From Hymenobacter nivis (GTDB lineage Bacteria; Bacteroidota; Bacteroidia; Cytophagales; Hymenobacteraceae), in contig NZ_CP029145.1 in the NCBI RefSeq assembly GCF_003149515.1, positions 310,001 to 374,000 of the forward strand: a stretch of DNA of 64,000 bases, in the 5' to 3' direction. Numbering within the stretch: the first letter of the stretch is position 1; each line of letters begins with the position of its first letter. This document shows positions 55,001-63,678 of this stretch, one piece after another. A program made the translations under genes and the position numbers. The notes under the pieces were generated by a model. That model had not been told where the DNA came from. It did no database searches and worked only from the letters and a program-made list of their open reading frames with translations.

Positions 55001-55948
55001 CTACGGGACGTAACTGGTTTCCACGCGGAAGCGCTGGTCAGTAGTGCCCAGCTTCTGCACAGCCCGGGGCGAGAGGCGCACCAGAATGTTGTTGTTCTCG
55101 CCGGTGTCGGGCAGCTTGCCGATGACGCGCACGTACACCGACTGCCCGTTCATAGCATTCCGCACCTGCATGATGGTGCCCACGGGGGCCGTTTTGTGCA
55201 GGGCCAGGTACTTATCGGTGCCGTTGTTGTCGATGCCGGCGGCCATGCCGCTATCCGTCACGCGGCCCGCCAGCTCGCTGGCCCGGGTGGGGGCCCGCTC
55301 GGCGGGGCGGTCAGCTTCCTTGGCCGTTTCCTTCTCGGCCGGCGTGGCCGGCGTCACGGTGGCCACCTGGGCGGGCTTGTCGGGCACGGGAGGCATGGCA
55401 GGCGCGGGGGTGGGCGCGGGCGTTTTGGCCAAGGTTGGGGCGGCCGCAGCGGCGGCCGGGGCCCCCAGCAGCAGCTGCTGGCCCACGCGCACCCGGCCGT
55501 TGGCAGGCAGGCTGTTGCGCTTGATCAGCTCGTCGGGCGTAAGCTGGAAGCGGCGGGCGATGGCGAACAGCGTTTCGCCCCGGGCCACGGTGTAGCGGCC
55601 CGATGCGGGCAGGGCGGCCGTGCCCCCCGTTTTGGCCGCGCCAGCAGTCGCCAGTGCCGCGCTGGCCGCGGCGGCGCTGGGCGCCAGCGGCCGCGGCACC
55701 AACACCACCTGCCCGATGCCCAGGCCGTTGGCCACCTGCGGGTTGGCGGCGGTGAGCTGGGCCACGCTCACGTGGTAGCGGCGCGACAGGGCGGAGAGGG
55801 TTTCGCCGGCCCCCACGCGGTGGCGCACAAAGCGCTGGCCACCGCGCATTTCCACGCCAATAGAATCGGCCGGGGCCAGGGCCCGCACGGGCGCCGGGGC
55901 CCCGGGCCCGTGCAAAGTAGCCGCAAGCAGCAAAAAGAATCCAGTCAT
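55001..55948 (-). CDS. Exported LysM/RlpA-like cell-wall protein
   Basis: The ATG at 55948 opens a 315-residue protein with a signal peptide (TGFFLLLAATLHGPGAPA). Two LysM repeats follow (VGAGETLSALSRRYHVSVAQL, VARGETLFAIARRFQLTPDEL), then a Pro/Ala/Thr-rich linker (about residues 155-215). The C-terminal part (GTIMQVRNAMNGQSVYVRV, ILVRLSPRAVQKLG) resembles a double-psi beta-barrel as in RlpA. It likely binds peptidoglycan and may cut or organise glycan strands at septa. Confidence 0.87.
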   Translation of the reverse strand: MTGFFLLLAATLHGPGAPAPVRALAPADSIGVEMRGGQRFVRHRVGAGETLSALSRRYHVSVAQLTAANPQVANGLGIGQVVLVPRPLAPSAAAASAALATAGAAKTGGTAALPASGRYTVARGETLFAIARRFQLTPDELIKRNSLPANGRVRVGQQLLLGAPAAAAAAPTLAKTPAPTPAPAMPPVPDKPAQVATVTPATPAEKETAKEADRPAERAPTRASELAGRVTDSGMAAGIDNNGTDKYLALHKTAPVGTIMQVRNAMNGQSVYVRVIGKLPDTGENNNILVRLSPRAVQKLGTTDQRFRVETSYVP

Positions 55949-56137
55949 ATAAAAGTCGGCGTTGCGAAATTCCTGCCAAACCCCGCCGTGGGGGCAGGCA
56001 CCTTGGCCGGCGTGGGCAAAATAACAAAAGAATACGCCCACCTCGCCCACCGCCGGGGCGCCGGGGGCCCTGGCGCGGGCCAAAAGTGCGTTCTTTGGCC
56101 CGCCCGTCCCGCTCTCGCCCACCCCTTTCCCCGCTGC

Positions 56138-56893
56138 ATGGTCCTCGGCCTGATTCCCGCCCGCTACGCCTCCACCCGCCTGCCCGGCAAGCCGCTGGTT
56201 GATTTGGGGGGCATATCCATGATCGAGCGCGTGGTGCGCCAGGCCCAGCAAGCCCACCTCGACCGCGTGGTAGTGGCCACCGACGACGCGCGGATTTTAG
56301 CCCATGTGCGCGGTTTTGGGGGCGAGGCCGTGCTCACGCGACCCGACCACCATAGCGGCACCGACCGCCTCTACGAGGCCTTCCAGCAGCTGGGCAGCCC
56401 GGCCGAGGTGCGCGCCATTATTAATATTCAGGGCGACGAGCCGTTCGTGCACCCGGCCCAAATCAACGCGCTGGTCGACTTTTTTACCGACGAGCGCACC
56501 GCGCCCGACATCGCCACGCTGGTAACGCCCGTGCGCAGCGCCGAGGAACTCTTCAGCCCGCACCTGCCCAAAGTGGTGCTCAACCAGCGCCAGGAGGCCC
56601 TGTATTTCAGCCGCCACCCCCTGCCTTACCAGCGCGGGCGGGCGCCGGCCGAGTGGCTGGCCCACCACCGCTACCTGCGCCATCTGGGCCTGTATGCCTA
56701 CCGGCCCGGCGTGCTGGCGCGCCTCACCCAGCTGCCCGTATCGGCCCTCGAAGCAGCTGAGAGCCTGGAGCAACTGCGCTGGCTGGAAGCCGGTTACGCC
56801 ATCCGATGCGCCGAAACCGAGCTGGATGCCTTCGGCATCGACACCCCCGAGGATGTGGCCCGCGCCCGGCAGCAGCTGGCGGCGGGCGGCTAG
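56138..56893 (+). CDS. kdsB: 3-deoxy-manno-octulosonate cytidylyltransferase (KdsB)
   Basis: A 251-residue protein from ATG 56138. It shows LIPARYASTRLPGKPLVDLGG (nucleotide-binding), VVVATDDARI, TRPDHHSGTDRLYEA, IINIQGDEPFV, and GLYAYRPGVLARL. It activates KDO with CTP for lipopolysaccharide core. It is divergent from the LysM gene. Confidence 0.95.
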   Translation: MVLGLIPARYASTRLPGKPLVDLGGISMIERVVRQAQQAHLDRVVVATDDARILAHVRGFGGEAVLTRPDHHSGTDRLYEAFQQLGSPAEVRAIINIQGDEPFVHPAQINALVDFFTDERTAPDIATLVTPVRSAEELFSPHLPKVVLNQRQEALYFSRHPLPYQRGRAPAEWLAHHRYLRHLGLYAYRPGVLARLTQLPVSALEAAESLEQLRWLEAGYAIRCAETELDAFGIDTPEDVARARQQLAAGG

Positions 56894-56912
56894 GGCCCGC
56901 GGGAGCCTCGGG

Positions 56913-57314
56913 CTAGGCGTGGTCCCGGGCGCGGGCCATGGTGTCGTCTTCCTTACCGGTTTTGCGTCGTTCTTCCTGCATTTCTTTGGATAAGAAGAAG
57001 TTCCGGGCCGTGCGGATGATGGCGATGGCCCCGAGTCGGCCAATCTGGTCCCAGCTCAGGGCGATGGATGTGGAGAGAATGTCGGCCCCGAGCTGGAATT
57101 CAAGCGCCAGGGCCAGGTAGCGCGAAGGGGTGAGCCGGATGCCCGTGAAATCGACCGTACGCCGCGCCCACAGCGCCCGCACCAGCCGCCGCCTGGCCAC
57201 CAGAATTCCTAGCGCGATGATGAGGGCCCCCACTAGCTCCACGCCCAGTTTCAGCCACTGCACAGCGCCGATGACGTGGACTTCGGCTTGGTTGTACAAG
57301 GTGACGGGCTCCAT
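56913..57314 (-). CDS. DUF1622 membrane protein
   Basis: A 133-residue protein with DUF1622 features: a first helix (GVELVGALIIALGILVA), then LALALEFQLGADILSTSIALSWDQIGRLGAIAIIRTARNFFL, which is the family signature. Probably in the inner membrane. Its role is not known. Confidence 0.85.
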   Translation of the reverse strand: MEPVTLYNQAEVHVIGAVQWLKLGVELVGALIIALGILVARRRLVRALWARRTVDFTGIRLTPSRYLALALEFQLGADILSTSIALSWDQIGRLGAIAIIRTARNFFLSKEMQEERRKTGKEDDTMARARDHA

Positions 57315-57348
57315 AAATCGGGAAGAAATGGTGCAGCAGATTGGTTTT

Positions 57349-57933
57349 TTACAACCGCTGGACCGGCGAATAATCGTGGTATTCTTGCTGAACGCGGACT
57401 ATTGCGCTTGACCAAGCGGTTGTGTCCTGCACGGCCAATCGAATAGTCTTTTCACACTTTCTCGAGCAACCATTTCTGTCGTCGTGAAGATCATTAGGAA
57501 TGCAAGAAGAATACTCAACGTCTATCCAGCGGTATTCCTGAGCAGGTAATAGCAGGGGCCGAACTTGGCGGGCGATAAATAGGGCCTCGGTTCTTAACTT
57601 AAAACTATCCTGGCCGCAGAACTTGGCGTCGCCATCGCTCACCACAACGGCAAAACCCACTCCGACGGAATCGTCGTCCATGCTTTTTCCTCGGTAATCG
57701 AATCTATGGTAAAAATTGAGCTGGACTGGGCATTGCGGCCTAAAAAATAGGGGCAACCACGTTTGAAGCCACGATTTTTTGCAGCCCGCCCGCTGCTCCA
57801 CGTAGGAGTTCAGGTTCTGCTCAATGGCGCGCTCGGTGGCATTTAGGGGCCGTTGCATTGAGCCGCACGCGCTTACGCTCCAGGCCACGCCCAGCGCTAA
57901 TATCGTTTGCCACCGAATCGAACGTTTTTTCAT
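57349..57933 (-). CDS. Hypothetical lipoprotein
   Basis: A 194-residue protein with an N-terminal signal and lipobox-like SVSAC at residues 18-22. It has several Cys residues in the second half (SSCIPNDLHDDRNGCSRKCE) and a central basic/aromatic region (WLPLFFRPQCPVQLNFYHRFDYRG). No family is recognised. Its start codon overlaps the stop of the upstream SUI1 gene by one base (TGATG), so the two are cotranslated. Confidence 0.6.
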   Translation of the reverse strand: MKKRSIRWQTILALGVAWSVSACGSMQRPLNATERAIEQNLNSYVEQRAGCKKSWLQTWLPLFFRPQCPVQLNFYHRFDYRGKSMDDDSVGVGFAVVVSDGDAKFCGQDSFKLRTEALFIARQVRPLLLPAQEYRWIDVEYSSCIPNDLHDDRNGCSRKCEKTIRLAVQDTTAWSSAIVRVQQEYHDYSPVQRL

Positions 57934-58274
57934 CAGCCGCCAATTTTTTTGGCTTTGTAACCGGCTTGCACGAGCAAAGCCAGAATTTTCTCGCGGAAAT
58001 CACCCTGCACTAAAATTTCGCCATCTTTGGCGCTGCCGCCACCGCCACACTTGGTTTTCAATAATTTAGCCAGGGCTTGCAGGTTGCCATCCGTACCCAC
58101 GAAGCCGGTGATGAGTGTAACCTGCTTACCGCCGCGCTGCTTTTTATCGAGCTGCACGCGCAGCTGCTGCTGCTGGTGCGGCAGCGTGGCGGCTTCGGCG
58201 TTCTGATCTGCCGATTGGTACGAGAAATCGGGGTTAGTGGAATATACTACCCCGGCGCGGTTGTCTTTTTTCAT
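57933..58274 (-). CDS. SUI1/YciH-like translation factor
   Basis: A 113-residue protein. The C-terminal SUI1 domain reads LRVQLDKKQRGGKQVTLITGF, LAKLLKTKCGGGGSAKDGEILVQGD and LVQAGYKAKKIGG, typical of bacterial YciH, related to eukaryotic eIF1. It probably affects the fidelity of start-codon choice. It is coupled with the lipoprotein downstream. Confidence 0.93.
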   Translation of the reverse strand: MKKDNRAGVVYSTNPDFSYQSADQNAEAATLPHQQQQLRVQLDKKQRGGKQVTLITGFVGTDGNLQALAKLLKTKCGGGGSAKDGEILVQGDFREKILALLVQAGYKAKKIGG

Positions 58275-58319
58275 GGCAAAGAACTTGTAATCAGTGTCTA
58301 CAAAGAAAGGCCGGGGCCC

Positions 58320-59195
58320 CTACACGGCCACGGCCAGCGCCAGCGGCAGCAGCTCTACGACAAATTCGGTGGCGTGGCCCAGGTAGTCGCCGTCGATGTG
58401 GAAGCCCAGCGGGGCCCCGGCCCGGACGTGCGCGTGGGCCGTGTGGAAGTACTCGGCTGCGCGGGTTTCGGGCAGGTTGCCTATCGCCATGGCTAGGCTC
58501 ACGCGGAAGGCGCGCACCACGGGCAGGGCGTCGATGAGGCACACGTCGAGCAGGCCGTCGCGCAGGTCGGCGCGGGGCGCGATATACACGTCGTTGCCAT
58601 ACTGCGAGGCGTTGGCGAAGGCCAGCACATAGCAGTCGGAGGCCCGGCGCTGGCCGTTCAGCTCTACCTCCACAGGTACGGGCCGGTAGCGGCGGTACTC
58701 GCGTAAGGTTACACGCAGGTACGTGCTCAGGCCCCGCGAGCCGGCCCGGGCGAAGTGCTGGGCCACGTGCGCATCGAAACCCAGCCCCGCCGTGCAGAAA
58801 AACGGGTGCCCGTTGATGCGCCCCACGTCGATGCGGCTCAGGGTAGGCGCGGCTAGCCGGCGCAGGGCCCCGGGCAGCCCCAGCGGTACCTTCAGGTGGC
58901 GGGCCAAGCCGTTGCCCGAGCCCTGGGGCACGATGCCCAGCGCGGCGGCCGTACCCAGCAGGCCGCGGCCCACCTCGTTCACGGTGCCGTCGCCGCCCAC
59001 GGCGGCCACCACGGCAAAGCCCTCAGCGGCCGCGGCGCGGGCTAACTCCACGGCGTGGCCGGGGCCCTCGGTGTGCCGCACTACGTAGCCGGCGGTGGGG
59101 TTGGCGCCCCCGAAGTGCCGAGCGATGAGCGCGGGCACGTCGCGGCGGCGGTTGGGCCCCGCGGTGGGGTTTAGAATAAAACAGGTGTTGGACAT
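58320..59195 (-). CDS. Diacylglycerol/lipid kinase-like protein (YegS/BmrU family)
   Basis: A 291-residue protein from ATG 59195 (MSNTCFILNPTAGPNRRR). The family motifs are FILNPTAG, VAAVGGDGTVNEVGRGLLG with the GGDGT nucleotide site, LGIVPQGSGNGLARHL, and GLGFDAHVA. It likely phosphorylates a lipid in the inner membrane. The gene is separated from GapA's terminator by a short gap and is codirectional with it. Confidence 0.92.
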   Translation of the reverse strand: MSNTCFILNPTAGPNRRRDVPALIARHFGGANPTAGYVVRHTEGPGHAVELARAAAAEGFAVVAAVGGDGTVNEVGRGLLGTAAALGIVPQGSGNGLARHLKVPLGLPGALRRLAAPTLSRIDVGRINGHPFFCTAGLGFDAHVAQHFARAGSRGLSTYLRVTLREYRRYRPVPVEVELNGQRRASDCYVLAFANASQYGNDVYIAPRADLRDGLLDVCLIDALPVVRAFRVSLAMAIGNLPETRAAEYFHTAHAHVRAGAPLGFHIDGDYLGHATEFVVELLPLALAVAV

Positions 59196-59232
59196 GCGGG
59201 CAAACCAAGCAAAGCCCTGAGCTTCGCGCGAC

Positions 59233-59269
59233 AAAAAAACCGCCCGCTCCCCCGAAGGAAGCGGGCGGC
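59233..59269 (-). terminator. Rho-independent terminator of the gapA gene
   Basis: Read on the minus strand, the hairpin pairs CCGCCCGCTTCC with GGAGCGGGCGG around a short loop and is followed by TTTTTTT (59233-59239). It lies 24 bases after the GapA stop codon. Confidence 0.9.
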
Positions 59270-59292
59270 TCCAACTACAACGGCGCGAAACG

Positions 59293-60426
<1,134 letters not shown>

Positions 60427-60516
60427 CTACCCCCGCCACACGCGGGCCCCACAACTTTTTCAGCCTGAAAAACAAGCCAGTTACGTTCCAGCCGACATTT
60501 TTTTCACGTCCTTCCC

Positions 60517-60546
60517 TTGCCCAGCAAAATGACGCCCGTATCTTTG
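60517..60546 (+). promoter_or_regulatory. Bacteroidota-type promoter for the tRNA gene
   Basis: TTG at 60517-60519, then a 19-base spacer, then TATCTTTG at 60539-60546. This matches the TTG/TAnnTTTG consensus for the main sigma factor of Bacteroidota. The tRNA begins 20 bases after the -7 box. Confidence 0.8.
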
Positions 60547-60566
60547 CACCACCAAAATAGAAAGAC

Positions 60567-60638
60567 GGTCCGTTCGTCTAGGGGTTAGGACAGTAGATTT
60601 TCATTCTACCAACAGGGGTTCGATTCCCCTACGGACTA
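60567..60638 (+). tRNA. tRNA-Glu (anticodon TTC)
   Basis: The sequence folds into a cloverleaf: acceptor GGTCCGT with ACGGACT, D-arm region CGTCTAGGGGTTAGGAC, anticodon stem-loop GTAGA-TTTTCAT-TCTAC with TTC in the loop, and T-arm AGGGGTTCGATTCCCCT. The 3' CCA is not encoded. It is followed by a terminator. Confidence 0.95.
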
Positions 60639-60640
60639 CT

Positions 60641-60670
60641 AAAAAGGCTCTCAGAAATGAGAGCCTTTTT
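60641..60670 (+). terminator. Rho-independent terminator after tRNA-Glu
   Basis: AAAAAGGCTCTCA pairs with TGAGAGCCTTTTT around a GAAA-like loop, with a T run at the end. Confidence 0.88.
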
Positions 60671-60797
60671 CTTTGTCTATTAGTGCCTTAGGCGGTTTTT
60701 ATCTTAATGTTGGATAGCCTTTGTTTAGGTTACAGAGAAGAATCTTAAGCACCCATGCACAAGTAATCGTGTGGGGCGAAGGCGCTAATTTTGGCGT

Positions 60798-61124
60798 ATG
60801 CTACTCGCTTCACTTCCGCTCGCAGCTCCTGAAATCACCACCCTGGAGGCCGCTGCTGCTCAGGGCCCGCACCCGCGAATGCGGCGGCGTGCCCAAGTTA
60901 TTTTGGGACACCACCGCGGGGCGACCGTTCAGCAATTGGCCACTTTGTTTGCCGTGGGCTATAATACGGTCGGTATCTGGCTGCGCCGCTGGCAGGAGCT
61001 GGGCTTGGCCGGGCTGGCCGAGGGCCAGCGGTCGGGCCGCCCGCCGAAACTCCCACCAGCAGTAAAAAAAAGTAGCGACCTGGCTGGGTACGGCCACCCA
61101 GCAATTGCGCGCGTGGCTTCCTGA
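60798..61124 (+). CDS. IS630-type transposase, first frame (helix-turn-helix part)
   Basis: The frame from ATG 60798 encodes MLLASLPLAAPEI..., with a helix-turn-helix region (HHRGATVQQLATLFAVGYN, then VGIWLRRWQELGLAGLAEGQ). The family continues as K-V-A-T-W-L-G, which is found in another frame after A8 at 61064-61071; the present frame instead reads KKSSDLAGYG and stops at 61124. It needs a +1 shift (or loss of one A) to join the second part. Confidence 0.8.
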   Translation: MLLASLPLAAPEITTLEAAAAQGPHPRMRRRAQVILGHHRGATVQQLATLFAVGYNTVGIWLRRWQELGLAGLAEGQRSGRPPKLPPAVKKSSDLAGYGHPAIARVAS

Positions 61125-61812
61125 CATCCGCCGAGGCTGGGGCCTCAAGCTCAGCCTGAGCACGCTGCGCCGGCTGGCGCGCCGCGCCGGCTACCGCTGG
61201 AAGCGCTGCCGCAGGAGTCTGAAAGCGCAACGCGACCCGGTCTTGTTTGCCGCCGCCCAGCAGCACCTGCACACGTTGCACCAAGCCGAAGCCCGCGGCG
61301 CGGTGGCCGTGGTCTACGTCGATGAGTGCCGCTTCTCGCGCCAAGCCCCCGTGCCCTATGCCTGGCAACGGCGTGGGCAGCCCCCGGTGGGCCTGCCCGC
61401 CGTACGGGGGCGCGGGGGGCATTCGGTCCTGGGCTTCTGGCAGGCCCACGCCCCGCACCAGCCCCTGGAGGCCTACGTGCGGGAAGGCAGCCTGACGGCC
61501 GACTTATTTGTGCTGGCCGTCAACGCATTCTGCCACAGTCTAAGCGGCCCTACCGTGCTCGTACTCGACAATGCCTCCATTCACAAAGCGCACGTGGTGC
61601 GCGCTTGTGAAGCCAAGTGGGCAGCGGCCGGCCTGACACTCTTTTTCTTGCCCGCCTACAGCCCCGAACTCAACCACATCGAACTGCTCTGGCACCGCTG
61701 CAAGCACTATTGGGTTCGCCCCCAGGATTACGCCACGGAGCAAACCTTGCTACAACGCCTCGAACACGTGCTGGCAAACGTCGGTAATCACTACACGATT
61801 ACTTTTGCATGA
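61072..61812 (+). CDS. IS630-type transposase, second frame (catalytic part)
   Basis: The continuation from 61072 reads VATWLGTATQQLRAWLPDIRRGWG. It carries the DDE residues: D in VVYVDECRFS, D in LVLDNASIH, and E in SPELNHIELLW. Its TGA stop lies in the right inverted repeat. Alone it lacks the DNA-binding part. Known IS630 elements often use frameshifting between two such frames, so it may be functional. Confidence 0.8.
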   Translation, partial: VATWLGTATQQLRAWLPDIRRGWGLKLSLSTLRRLARRAGYRWKRCRRSLKAQRDPVLFAAAQQHLHTLHQAEARGAVAVVYVDECRFSRQAPVPYAWQRRGQPPVGLPAVRGRGGHSVLGFWQAHAPHQPLEAYVREGSLTADLFVLAVNAFCHSLSGPTVLVLDNASIHKAHVVRACEAKWAAAGLTLFFLPAYSPELNHIELLWHRCKHYWVRPQDYATEQTLLQRLEHVLANVGNHYTITFA

Positions 61813-61945
61813 GTGCTTAGTGGGCACCAACGCGTTACGAGTGTCCTTTCCCCAGCGGATAGTGCTGCTAACACCTCTAAAGGTATACGTGGGAATATTT
61901 TCGGTTACGCATAGCGACACCTATAGCCGTAGTGAGGTGGTCCGA

Positions 61946-62849
61946 TTACGCTGGACAGTTTAGGGCATTAAGTTGAAGAATCTGTTGGTGAGTGTGATAG
62001 GGCAGTTGATAGGCGATGCTGGAGTGCAAACGTTCGTGATTATAGTAGTCAAAATAAATGGCCACGCTGGCCTGGGCGTCGGCCAGGTCGGCAAAAACGG
62101 GCCGCTCCCGTAGCTCGAGCACCTCTGTTTTGAGGCGCGACCATAAGCTTTCCGCCTGGGCATTGTCGTCGCAATCGCCCCGGCGGCTCTGCGAGCGCAG
62201 GGCCTGGTGGTCGTGGAGCAGTTGCCGGTAGACAGACGTTGCCACAATACTGCCCACCCCGGTCGGCGTGGACGAGCAAGCCGGGCGTGGGCGGTTGCGC
62301 CCAGAAAGCGCGCTGCAAGGCCCTGGTAATGAGCTCCTCCGGCATGGAGGCCCCCACTTGCCAGCCCAGCACCTGCTTGCTGGCCATGTCCTGGTACGCG
62401 CACAGGCACGCCCAGTCCCCGTTGGCCAGCGGCAGGTACGTGCTATCGCTGACCCAGACCCGGTTGGCCTGGGTGGGCTTGGGCTGGTCAAGCAGCCGAT
62501 TCGGCGCGCAGCGCAGGCCGTGGGGCGAGTCGGTGGTGCGCGGAGTGTAGGCCTTGGGTTGCAGCGCGTGCAGCCCCCGTCGGCGCATGGCCGTACGTAG
62601 CCGCTGGCGGCCCACCCGGTAGCCTTTCTGGCGCAGGGCCACCCGCAGCCGGCGGGTGCCGTAGCGGCGTTTGTGGTGCGCGAAAACTTGGACCAAGGCC
62701 GCTTCCCAGGCGGGTGGCTCCTGGTTGACTGCCTGCCGTTGCGCTTGGTGCCACGCATAATAGCCGCTGGCCGGCATGCCCAGCACCTGGCAGAGCCGGC
62801 GCACGGGGCACTGAGCGCGTTGCACCTCGATGAAGCGGTAACGACTCAT
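61946..62849 (-). pseudogene. IS3-type OrfB transposase with frameshift
   Basis: OrfB starts at ATG 62849 (MSRYRFIEVQ), overlapping the OrfA stop. It reads RRLCQVLGMPASGYYAWHQ, HHKRRYGTRRLRVALRQKGY, RVWVSDSTYLPL with the first Asp, and LLVHADRGGQYCGN with the second. Near 62240-62250 the frame shifts: VYRQLLHDHQALRSQSRRGDCDDNAQAESLWSRLKTE, with the third acidic residue (E), is in another frame and ends at 61946. So full OrfB cannot be made without a second frameshift. Confidence 0.85.
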
Positions 62850-63154
62850 TGGCTGTCGGTCACGGAAAAGATGGCGATGGCTTTTTTTAAATTGTCCAGC
62901 TCCTGGGCCTGCCGCTGATTGGCAGCCCGCAACGGCCGCAATTCGGCCGCCGTGGCTGGGTCCAGCTCCGCCCCACGGGCGGCCGCCACCGGCGTAAGCG
63001 CTTGCTGCTGCCACTTGTAAATGCGCTTGGGGTCGATGTTCAAGGCGCGCGCGGCGGCCTGAGTCGAGCGGCTTTCACCGGCCAGGCGCAGGGCTCCGGC
63101 CCGGAAGGCGGCATCGTAACGCCGACGTTTGGTAGGTGGGGGACTGTCTTTCAT
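62846..63154 (-). CDS. IS3-type OrfA
   Basis: A 102-residue protein with a helix-turn-helix (RRYDAAFRAGALRLAGESR, then STQAAARALNIDPKRIYKWQQQ) and a C-terminal leucine-zipper-like helix. Near the end LDNLKKAIAI is encoded over A7 (TTA AAA AAA), the typical -1 slippery site for making an OrfAB fusion. Shifted reading gives KKSHRHLFRDRQPMSRYRF, joining OrfB. Confidence 0.87.
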   Translation of the reverse strand: MKDSPPPTKRRRYDAAFRAGALRLAGESRSTQAAARALNIDPKRIYKWQQQALTPVAAARGAELDPATAAELRPLRAANQRQAQELDNLKKAIAIFSVTDSQ

Positions 63155-63207
63155 GAAGTTGGAAAGTTAAGGCCCTATTCTGTCCACATTTACCCGACCA
63201 CCTCACT

Positions 63208-63388
63208 ATTGTGTCCTAGCAGGGATGCCCGGAGCAACCGGACTCCCTACCAGCACACGTTAGAAATGCACCGGGCCAGATGCCGAACACAGCTTGGTTG
63301 AGCAGCAAAGCGAGAGAATAGTCTACTACCGTGCGAGAGGACTATTTTGTCAATTCGCTCTCTCGGCTGGTATAATTCGGCCCAGCGG
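63208..63388. other. Intergenic stretch without recognised gene
   Basis: About 180 bases between the IS3 element and the lipoprotein gene. A weak inverted match (GAATAGTC with GACTATT) is visible at 63313-63350. Nothing else can be named. Confidence 0.4.
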
Positions 63389-63631
63389 CTACTTTTTCAC
63401 CACTAGATCCATGCCGCACTTCGGGCACTTGCCGGGATGGTTGGTCACCACTTCGGGATGCATGGTGCAGGTATACTGCGTAGCCAGGCTGGCGGGAGCG
63501 GTAGTGCTGTCGGAGGTTGCTGCCGCGGTAGTGGGGGGAGTCGTTGTAGTTTCAGTGCTCTTGTTGCCGGAGCAGCTGGTGGTGAAGGTGAGGCTGGCCA
63601 GGGCCAGGCTGTAGGGGAGGAACTTATTCAT
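63389..63631 (-). CDS. Small lipoprotein with heavy-metal-binding domain
   Basis: An 80-residue protein with an N-terminal signal and a lipobox-like SLTFTTSC at residues 13-20. A Thr/Ala/Pro-rich linker follows, then YTCTMHPEVVTNHPGKCPKCGMDLVVK, a heavy-metal-binding domain with Cys-x-Met-His and Cys-x-x-Cys-Gly-Met. Such domains occur at the start of copper and other metal efflux proteins; stand-alone lipoproteins of this kind may hold metal in the periplasm. Confidence 0.85.
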   Translation of the reverse strand: MNKFLPYSLALASLTFTTSCSGNKSTETTTTPPTTAAATSDSTTAPASLATQYTCTMHPEVVTNHPGKCPKCGMDLVVKK

Positions 63632-63678
63632 GGGATTAAGGAAAATTGCGAAAAGAGTGAAAGTGAAAATGATAGGAG

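Larger units (their letters stand above)
60746..61819 (+). mobile_element. IS630-type insertion sequence
   Basis: Imperfect ends of 27 bases match in inverted order: 60746-60772 (TAAGCACCCATGCAC...) and 61793-61819 (its near complement, ending GAGTGCTTA). TA lies at each outer end, which fits the TA target of this family. It inserted about 75 bases after the tRNA-Glu terminator. Confidence 0.85.
61931..63207 (-). mobile_element. IS3-type insertion sequence (IS150-like)
   Basis: The ends are related in inverted order: 61931-61969 (AGTGAGGTGGTC, then GGACAG and TAGGGC) and 63169-63207 (complementary, with CCTCACT at the outer edge). OrfA and OrfB lie inside on the minus strand. It sits 111 bases from the IS630 element. 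No clear target duplication is seen. Confidence 0.85.

Noticed and set aside
54980..56137. Long N-terminal extension of KdsB
   Set aside because: It is antisense to the LysM gene and is Gly/Arg/His-rich; KdsB begins with GLIPARYAST directly after the ATG at 56138.
63208..63300. 5S rRNA fragment
   Set aside because: Only a seven-base match (CCGAACA) to the 5S loop was seen, and no helices fit.
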